NCBI RefSeq assembly: GCF_032362555.1
Contig: NC_083534.1
Span: 1,392,001-1,456,000 of the forward strand
From: Amyelois transitella
Lineage: Eukaryota; Arthropoda; Insecta; Lepidoptera; Pyralidae
Direction of reading: 5' to 3'
Length of the DNA: 64,000 nucleotides
Made by a program: the position numbers and the translations under genes. Position 1 is the first letter of the stretch. The number at the start of each line of letters is the position of its first letter. The notes below the pieces were generated by a model. The model was not told the DNA's origin, searched no databases, and saw only the letters and a program-made list of their open reading frames with translations. Shown piece after piece: positions 56,807 to 64,000 of this stretch.

Positions 56807-57934
56807 CATAATAATATTTACTTTTGGCCTTTACAATTGACGTTTATAAATTTAAGAAGGTAAGCAGCTACACAGATATGTATTTATGAATGAAATATGT
56901 GTTCCAGCAGTAGGTCTCTGCATAGGCGTATTTATAGGTTTAGTGGGGCCTGATATCTATAAACCAATGACTTACCTTTATATGTATTACACTATACACG
57001 ATATTTTATACTTAAGTAAGTAGGTGGACTACCAGACTCTTATACCTGGGACAAACTAATCGTTCGTCACGAACTTAGTCCACGCAATACCTTTTTTTTT
57101 TTACAAAATTTTGAATGACTGAAACGATTTTGTTGCCCTAAGAATTTAAAAATTATATTTTTAGATTCTATATAAGTACCTAAATTTTATCAAAATCGGA
57201 CCAGTGGTTCGGAGTTACCACGCAATTTTTTATATTATATAGATGTTTTATCAGATAGCAGCTCCTTTTTCACGCGAAATAGTTTTTCCTGTGGTCTACG
57301 TGTTTGTTTGTTATACAAGCTGCGCCCTGGAATTTCGCTTTCCATGGGGATTTTGGGATAAAAAGTGACCTCTTTGTTTTTGGAGCTTTTTTTTTGCGTT
57401 AAAGACTTACAAACTCAAAAAATCATTACAATCTTTCGCATTTATAATAACTACTACTACTCGTTCACCACGAACGTAGGCCACACGATTATTTTCGGCG
57501 CCATGTAGTTACCGACTTCTATAAGTACTATAGTTACCGACTACAAATCAACTTGGGGGAAAAATATTATTTTTTGTGTTTAGTTTACTTATATTACTAC
57601 CTAGGTACTTATATTCATGCAAGCTCAGATCAGTTTAGGGTACTCTTTATCTAAACTTTTACAAAAAGGAGCCACATACTTCATTCTAAATCTAAAACCT
57701 AGCATCTATCTCTTACATACATGCCACATATACTAATAATTTTTGTCAAGATTATCATACAGTCACAAATATTTAAACTGGCGTGGTTTTTGTTTTAGAT
57801 AATTTTGTGTAAGTACAAGATATTATTAGTACCTAATACCTTTCCACTACCATATCCGTTGCTGCTGCAAATGAAGCAGTAAATCTTAATAGGCGCAAAT
57901 ATGTAGGTACTCGTATCAGTAATATGTATCTATA

Positions 57935-58025
57935 TGTTAATGCCAATGCCGCCAGCCTTCTGGGCACACTCCCGCAAGTTGATGCTGTGCATGGACTGTA
58001 CAATATTTAAATTTAATTTGTAATC
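57935..58025 (-). repeat. Unnamed repeat, second copy
   Basis: Partner of 47880-48010. It shares CCAGCCTTCTGGGCACACTC and continues with CGCAAGTTGATGCTGTGCAT. No termini recognised. Confidence 0.6.
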
Positions 58026-58376
58026 ATCTTTTTTTTTATTTATAAGTACTTTTAGTTTTAATTTTGCTTATTCCAAAATGATATGATAAAAGAGAAATTA
58101 TCAGACATGAATATATGAAGGCAGAGCTGCCAACCTTCATAACCAGAATAAAATAAACTAAAATCGATTTGTGATTTTGGCTGCATATCGTACATATCTT
58201 GGTCTTTGAAGAGAAAATAAGAGAAAAAAAAATTAAAAATGGCGTCATCGGCGACATAACCTTAAAGATGTATTAGTGATATTTGCGTTGTTCAATAATA
58301 TTTGCACCTTGTTTTTAAAAGAGCTGAAATTTAATTATAGGTTCTCATTACAAGATTATACAGATAAACAAGTGAT

Positions 58377-61300
58377 ATGGCTGACGCAGCTGCCAGGCAG
58401 CTCCAGTACGAGTATAAAGCGGTTTGTACCTACTATTTATTTACAAATGTTATTTCTTGTCATCGTGCTATTTGCAAAATGTTTCATCCAAAGTATCAAT
58501 ATTATTTATATTCTAATTTGCTTTTGTTCCATAATTTTTTCAATTAAGTAACTCCGCGAACCCGTCATTGTTTCAATTGTTGTATTTTTCCAGAACTCCA
58601 ATCTCGTACTCCAAGCTGATGTAAGGCTCATAGAGAGACGTGGACGAGATGAGGCCACTGGGGAGGTCTTGTCCTTGTCCGGGAAACTGGGAGGGACAAG
58701 GATGGGCGATCGGGCTCAACGCACCAAGCCCGAAAAAGCCGAGGAGAGAAAAGCTAAGTAAGTTTTTCATTGTTAAATAATTATACATTTTCAAGACCAC
58801 AGCAGACAACAGAATGTGTGAATGTTTGAAAGATTGATTCAAGTTGCCTTGTTTGACTTTGGTGTCTTGAATTCATTCATCTATTTATATAATTCATTCA
58901 TGTAGATATATCAAATCACATCTCTTTAATACTACAGCCACTTGCCACAATTCCTTACAATAATATTATATCATAATTCCAATGTCTTTTAGTCAGGCAC
59001 TGAATATGACATTTTCCTTACAAACAATTCAATTTCAGACGTCAAAAGCGCGATGAAGCTACCTACGAGTTGACTAAATCCAAAACGGCCCGTGTAGCAT
59101 GGGCTGATGATACACCAGGAGTCCTGTACCGACCTCGAGCACAGCACACGAGGCACGCCTATGAGCTACTGCTGTCTTTCATGCAGAGCGCGCTTGGAGA
59201 TCAACCGAGGGACATCCTCTGCGGGGCTTGTGATGAGGTACTGCAATGTTAAATTTATTGCCAGTAATGGTGGCAATCAGCCCCAAGTACAGACATGTTT
59301 TTGTCCCTTATTATGGGGTAGACAGTGCCAACGGTCTCAAGAGGACTGCAAGGCCGGTCTCAAGAGGACTGCAAGGCCGGTCTCAAGAGGACTGCAAGGC
59401 CGTATTCATCCTCACATATATGTACATATATCAGTTATTTGCACTATTATTACCTAGATAAAGTCTCCCAGGTTCAATAATAAGTCAGTCAATATCAATA
59501 AGCTTAAAAAAAATTCGATTTATTTCTTTTATTGCTTGCCTAAAATTGTTATTTTGGGCATCATTAAAGCCCTCAAGGATGAATAATTTTTGCCCGTTTT
59601 TTTACTTTTTCCATTATTTCCTCGCTTTTTATAGTTGCAAAGTGATATAACATAGTCTAAAGCCTTCCTCGATAAATTATCTATTCAACAAGTAAAGAAT
59701 TTTTCGATTTGAATTTGAATGAAAGTTCCTAAGATTAGCGCATTCAAACAAACAAACTCTTCAGCATTATAATATGAGTAAAGTTTTAAAATTGAGTGTG
59801 TGTTTGACCTCAATTTGCCTGGTGGTGAGCTGATGAGGCCTAAGGTGGTGCTTATTTATTATTGTCTTGTTTCAGGTGTTAGTCGTGCTAAAGAATGACA
59901 AACTGAAAGATCTTGAAAAGAAGAAAGAGATTGAGTTGCTGCTGGGGCAAATCCCAGATGAGAGATTCGCTCTACTAGTTAACTTGGGTAAGTTCAAATT
60001 CAAATTCAAAATTTTTATACATTATTATAGGATACTTCATATCGCTTAATAATTATCAAAACTTTTGGTTTCACAACATTGGTTGACGTCAAATAAATTA
60101 GTTTAAACTAAGTTTACTGCTGCTTCTAATGCGTCAGTGCAGAAGAGATGGTAACAAGCCTTGAACACTTATTTAGTAGACTGGTGTGTTACGTACTACA
60201 CCAGGATTATTCATTCATATGATCACGTCTACATCTCTTGTGGGGTAAACAGAGCCAGCAGTCTTGAAAGACTGATGGGCCATGTTCAGCTGATAAGCTT
60301 AATGATAGAATTAAGATTCAAATTGTGACAGGTTGCTAGCCGTCGCCTAAAAGACGAATTCCAAGTTTATTAGCCTTACCCTTGATTGATTTTTAAAATC
60401 TGCGTAGGAAGAAACGCAGCACAATATGATGGCAGTTCATCATCAGCTTAATGTTCGCGTTAATATCCCATTCGGGGTAGTAGACAGTAGTAAAGATTTT
60501 AAGTCAACGTCCACTTGTGTGGCTCAATGACGGAATTGAGATTCAAATATTAAACAGTTGCTAGCTGATTGATTGCCTTAAAGAAGAATCTCAAGTTTAT
60601 AAGCCTATATCCCTTAGTTTAGATTGGCCTGGGTCTTGGATGTTCATCTATATAAGTATTTATCATAAAGTATAGTAAAGTTGAGTTAGCATCTCGTAAC
60701 ACAAGTCCCGAACTTACTTCGCGGCTAACTCAATCTGTGTAATTTGTCCCCTGCTGTTTGGTTCCCGGCACCAATATAAAAGAAACAAAGAATAGGACCA
60801 CTCCATCTCTTTCCCATGGATGTCGTAAAAGGCGACTAAGGGATAGACTTATAAACTTGGGATTCTTCTTTTGGCCGATGGGCTGGCAGCCTGTAACTAT
60901 TTGAATCTGAATTCTATCATCGAGCCAAAAAGCTGAACGTGGCCTGTCACTCTTTTCATGACTGTTGGCTCTGTCTAGCCCGCAAGGGATATAGACGTGA
61001 CTATATGTATGTATGTTGTCCCGTATATTTAATATTTACTAGAGGCCGCCCGCGACTTCGTCCGCATGGAAACCCTATCAATCCCGCGGGAACTCTGGGA
61101 TAAAAAGTAGCCTATGTGTTATTCTGGGTCTTCAGCTACCTACATACCAAATTTCATGGTAATCGGTTCAGTAGTTTTTGCGTGAAAGAGTAACAAACAT
61201 CCATACATCCATACAAACTTTCGCCTTTATAATAGTAGTAGGATTTAATCGCCTTTTCCGACATCCATGGGAAACATACGGAACGTTATTCCTATTCTAA

Positions 61301-61473
61301 AGTGGCGAAAATCACAACGGTAAATTATGGTTTTTTGAATTACAGGCAAGAAGATAACGGATTTCAACATAAGCGCCACAGCGGAGGGGAACACGGAAAT
61401 CGATGAGACATACGGTATCAATGTGCAGTTCGAGGAGTCCTCCGAGGAGGATGATGAGGATGCTTACGGGGAG
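58377..61473 (+). CDS. SNRNP200: U5 snRNP 200-kDa helicase (Brr2), N-terminal part
   Basis: Spliceosomal DExD/H-box ATPase that unwinds U4/U6. Exons found: 58377-58421, 58594-58757, 59039-59237, 59876-59987, 61346-61473. They join in frame into 216 residues, and the gene continues beyond the window (family length about 2,100 aa). The N-terminus [15 protein letters not shown] and the blocks [37 protein letters not shown] and [11 protein letters not shown] are highly conserved Brr2 signatures, followed by the typical acidic stretch. The helicase cassettes lie outside the window. Donors of exons 1 (GTTTGT) and 3 (GTACTG) are weak, but the frame and conservation support them. Introns hold SINEs, Helitrons and a BEL element. 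Confidence 0.96.
59290..59402 (-). repeat. SINE-like fragment with a 23-bp triplication
   Basis: Reverse tail fragment in which GGTCTCAAGAGGACTGCAAG plus GCC is repeated three times without a mismatch (59333-59401). It derives from the SINE's AGTCTTGAAAAGACTG box. Confidence 0.85.
59548..59782 (-). mobile_element. Lep1-like Helitron lacking its CTAG end
   Basis: Body and 5' terminus (minus-strand TTTACTCATATTATAATGCT) match the family. The hairpin and CTAG end are missing. It lies in intron 3 of SNRNP200. Confidence 0.7.
60001..60160. repeat. Diverged relative of the GACGTCA SINE family
   Basis: Shares GGTTGACGTCA, CTGCTTCTAATGCG and CAGAAGAGATGG-like blocks with the family but at low similarity. 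Preceded by a TTCAAA repeat. Confidence 0.4.
60212..60625 (-). repeat. Two SINE-like copies (ATGT-tail family)
   Basis: Reverse copies at 60212-60395 and 60455-60625, both without heads, in intron 4 of SNRNP200. Confidence 0.78.
60630..60745 (+). repeat. tRNA-derived SINE, 5'-truncated
   Basis: Body and tail of the family at 45102 (GCATCTCGTAACACAAGTC, GCTAACTCAATCTGTGTAAT). The tRNA head is missing. Confidence 0.8.
60752..61018 (+). repeat. SINE-like repeat (ATGT-tail family), full length
   Basis: Plus-oriented complete copy inserted directly after the tRNA-derived SINE tail. Confidence 0.87.
61039..61243 (-). mobile_element. Non-autonomous Helitron, second subfamily, full length
   Basis: Minus-strand TC at 61243, CTAG at 61042-61039, with a GCCCGCGACTTCGTCCGC hairpin. 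The body (GGGATAAAAAGTAGCCTATG, then GTAATCGGTTCAGTAGTTTT) differs from the Lep1-like copies. Confidence 0.85.
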
Positions 61474-61582
61474 GTTAGTTTCTTTTGTTTGGTAGCTGTC
61501 GCGCGAGTGAGAGATAAATTAGAGATGCAACGAATATTCGGTATTGGGCCATTTTTCAAGTATTCTGTATTTTGACTGAATA

Positions 61583-61765
61583 CATACATACTTATGGTCA
61601 CGTCTATATCCCTAATGGGGTAGACAGAGCCAACAGTCTTGAAAAGACTGAATGGCCACGTTCAGCTCTTTGGCTTAATGATAGAATTGAGATTTAAATA
61701 GTGACAGGTTGCTAGCCCATCGCCTAAAAAAGAATCCCAAGTTTGTAAGCCTACCTGTTCAATCT
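61583..61765 (-). repeat. SINE-like repeat (ATGT-tail family)
   Basis: Reverse copy without its head, 110 bp beyond SNRNP200 exon 5. A 20-bp A run follows near 61799-61818. Confidence 0.82.
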
Positions 61766-61819
61766 TATGAAACCTTATTTTTGTTTTCGGTCTAATTTAA
61801 AAAAAAAAAAAAAAAAAAG

Positions 61820-62628
61820 AAATATTTGACAACCATTATTATACCATTGACATGAGTCTGTAATATCAATAAAAAATGCATCATCAAATACAATAATTAT
61901 TTCCTTTTTATATGTTATACAATATTATTTTAATGCAAGGAAAATCACAACAAATTATTGAATAGCCCCAAACCATGGCGATATTTGAAACGTCTTTGTG
62001 TTTTTTACAATCAGCCGATTGTACATGTTCCTTCTGAGCAGGATGCTTGGTTGGTACTGTGTATATGAGGTTCTCGTTCGCACCCACGGGCAGTAGTTTG
62101 CTGTCAAGGGCGAACACTGTGCGACTTTCACAAAGTTTCAGCAGGAAATGCTTAAGTGGTGTCCACGTGATTCAATCGCAAGTTTATTATTTATCGATTG
62201 CGTTGTGGACAGAGCATTGCAAACAGTAAGCGCATACTCGCCCAGCAGTGGATGAGAAGTCAACAGTGAACGAGAAAGTAAGCGGATACACCTACTACGC
62301 ATGTGCGAGTGTAAGTGACGTGCCGGACAATTGTGAGTACTTTTTCATTCGATTCAGTGGTAGCAAAATTGAACCTTAAAGACAAGAAGAAATTTACTTA
62401 GAAAATATTTGGAAATTAGTGTAGTACTGTATGGACTTAGAATAGTTTTAAGAAAAGTGTTCAGACGAGGAATCTATGCCCAATTTCCTAGCGGTTTTAT
62501 TGTGACAAGGTTCTAAACACTTGTAAAATTTTCATCTTTGATTTAGGACTTAGAAAATTTTTCGACTTTAAAAAAAAAAAAAAAAAATTTGGCTTCAATT
62601 TCAAACTATTGTAACTTAAACATAAACC
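61820..62628. other. Presumed LTR and leader of the BEL element plus intron flank
   Basis: Sequence upstream of the BEL gag. TGGTAGCAAAATTG near 62359 is a possible primer-binding site. The LTR could begin anywhere between about 61.9 and 62.3 kb, and without the right LTR it cannot be delimited. An A run at 62571-62587 precedes the gag start. Confidence 0.35.
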
Positions 62629-64000
62629 ATGAATGCTCTAATTAAGGTTCAGATTAACACTAACAAAACTATCGGTAGAGCTTTTAGTAATTTCAAAAAA
62701 TCTCCTAAAGAGCGGTTAACTGAATCTTATATTGAAACAAGACTTGAAGCATTGGAGTCACAATGGTCTATGTTTTTGGATACTCACACCAAACTCATAG
62801 CTGAGTACGATAGTGAGGATTTAGAAAAAGCCAAATATGATGAATGTGCTGTTTATGAAGTCACAGAAGAATTGTATTTTGACTACAAAGCGGTACTGAA
62901 AGAAAAATTAAGTCAAATTAAACCTGTCATACCAACTACTTCTAATGTCTGCGAAAACGATTCTAAAATAAATTCATACAGTAGTGTAAAACTTCCAAAA
63001 ATTACAATTCCCACATTTTCCGGTAACTATGCTGAGTGGACAAGTTTTAGAGATTTGTTTATGTCTCTCGTGCATACTAACCGATCTTTAGACAATGTAC
63101 AAAAATTACATTATTTAAAATCTTATTTGTCTGGGGAGGCTGAACAATTATTGCGACATGTGCCCATTACTAGTGATAATTATGTAGTTTGCTGGGATCA
63201 GTTAGAAAACAGATACAATAATAAACGCTTCATTGCAAACTCAGTCCTAAAAAGATTTATGAGCCAAAGAAATGTTACAACTGAGTCTGCAAGTGCATTA
63301 AAAGAGTTATTAGATACCAGCAACGAATGTATGAACGCTCTCAAAAATCTAGGGTTACAAATTGATTCATGGGACATGATCGTAATTTACATATTGTGTT
63401 TGAAGTTAGATACTGAGTCTCGTAAATTGTGGGAATCGAAGTTAAGTGAATTGCAGGATAATTTACCAAGTTATAATCAATTCACAGAATTTCTACAGCA
63501 AAGGTTTAGGTCACTTGAATTTCTTGATAATAAGGTTTCAAAAAATGTTCCGAAAACTAAGGTATTACATGTTACAGAATCGAATAAATGTTCGTTTTGC
63601 TCCGAAAGCCATAAGTTGTTTAACTGTAAGAAATTCTCTAAAGAGGAGCCAGTAACACGTCGTAATTTCGTACAATCTCGGAAACTATGTTTCAATTGTT
63701 TTAATTCAAACCATGCGGTGTATTCGTGTCGTGTACCATCCAAGTGCAGAATCTGTCATAAGAAACATCACTCGCTTCTTCATTTGAATACTATTTTATC
63801 GCAAGCGAGTAATGTTTCTAGTTCGGTACCAACTGAAAATAATTCATCTGAAGTTATTGTTAAACAAGACGAATCGTGTAAGAATATTATTTCATGCCAC
63901 ATTAATACACAAAGCCATGTTTTGCTTGCAACGGCTTTGGTAGATGCTATATCGCAATCTGGCACACGCATAACTCTCCGGTCTCTTATTGACCAAGGAT
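62629..64000 (+). mobile_element. BEL/Pao LTR retrotransposon, 5' part (gag and start of protease)
   Basis: An ATG at 62629 opens a frame that is uninterrupted to the window edge (457 codons). It contains a Pao-type gag (KLPKITIPTFSGNYAEWTSF near residue 123), two to three CCHC-like knuckles (CSFCSESHKLFNC, CFNCFNSNHAVYSC, CRICHKKHH) and then the region leading into the protease (LRSLIDQG at the edge). The left LTR and leader must lie in about 61.9-62.6 kb, but I could not fix their borders. It is in the intron after SNRNP200 exon 5, sense orientation. No break is visible in the part present. Confidence 0.9.

Larger units (their letters stand above)
56441..58376. other. Intergenic region between MED28 and SNRNP200
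   Basis: Holds a SINE-like copy (56603-56806), Helitron-like body fragments near 57180-57245 and 57318-57460, the unnamed repeat at 57935-58025, and the presumptive SNRNP200 promoter just left of 58377. No other gene seen. Confidence 0.5.

Noticed and set aside
1-64000. CRISPR arrays, operons or bacterial regulatory sites
   Set aside because: The DNA is animal nuclear DNA with spliced genes. The tandem repeats found are short minisatellites.

Overview
The window is nuclear DNA of a moth or butterfly (Lepidoptera). The host genes are insect-type. The non-coding DNA is AT-rich and packed with repeats typical of lepidopterans: Helitrons ending in CTAG with a CGCGGACGAAGTCGCG-type hairpin, tRNA-headed SINEs, mariner, RTE-like and Jockey-like LINE pieces, a CsRn1-type Gypsy element and a BEL/Pao element. 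I cannot name the species. Seven protein genes are supported by splice sites that keep frame; most were assembled by hand because their exons are short.

Layout. 1-6.4 kb: gene desert with two MITE-like inverted-repeat elements and one Helitron. 6.8-11.0 kb and 12.4-16.6 kb: two tandem minus-strand genes for ZAD/C2H2 zinc-finger proteins (559 and 560 aa, ten fingers each), clearly duplicates, which differ in intron content. 17.6-37.4 kb: the secreted ferritin pair in head-to-head order, Fer2LCH on the minus strand and Fer1HCH on the plus strand. Each carries a well-formed iron-responsive element in its 5' leader. The 11.8-kb first intron of Fer1HCH holds a mariner (itself interrupted) and an apparently whole, very young Gypsy element that split an older SINE. 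39.3-56.3 kb: MED28 (Mediator subunit) on the minus strand, spread over 17 kb. Its 8.7-kb first intron contains an intronless same-strand KDM4 histone demethylase gene (898 aa). 58.4 kb to the end: the first five exons of SNRNP200/Brr2 (U5 snRNP helicase) on the plus strand, followed by the 5' part of a BEL/Pao element that runs off the window.

How the genes work together. The ferritin subunits form one secreted heteropolymer, and both should be translationally controlled by iron through their IREs. MED28, KDM4 and Brr2 are housekeeping regulators of transcription, chromatin and splicing, with no evident functional link beyond position. The introns are dominated by one roughly 260-bp ATGT-tailed SINE-like family (about 36 recognisable copies), whose tail resembles the 3' end of an RTE-like LINE also present here.

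Most notable points: (1) MED28 has an in-frame TGA-C stop followed, in the same frame, by an Arg-Gly repeat that continues across a splice junction to a second stop, which suggests stop-codon readthrough or a recent truncation. (2) KDM4 is intronless and nested in MED28. (3) The ferritin IREs are paired. (4) The exon-2 splice donor of Fer1HCH is duplicated in tandem. (5) The Gypsy element's target duplication encloses 48 bp not explained by its LTR.
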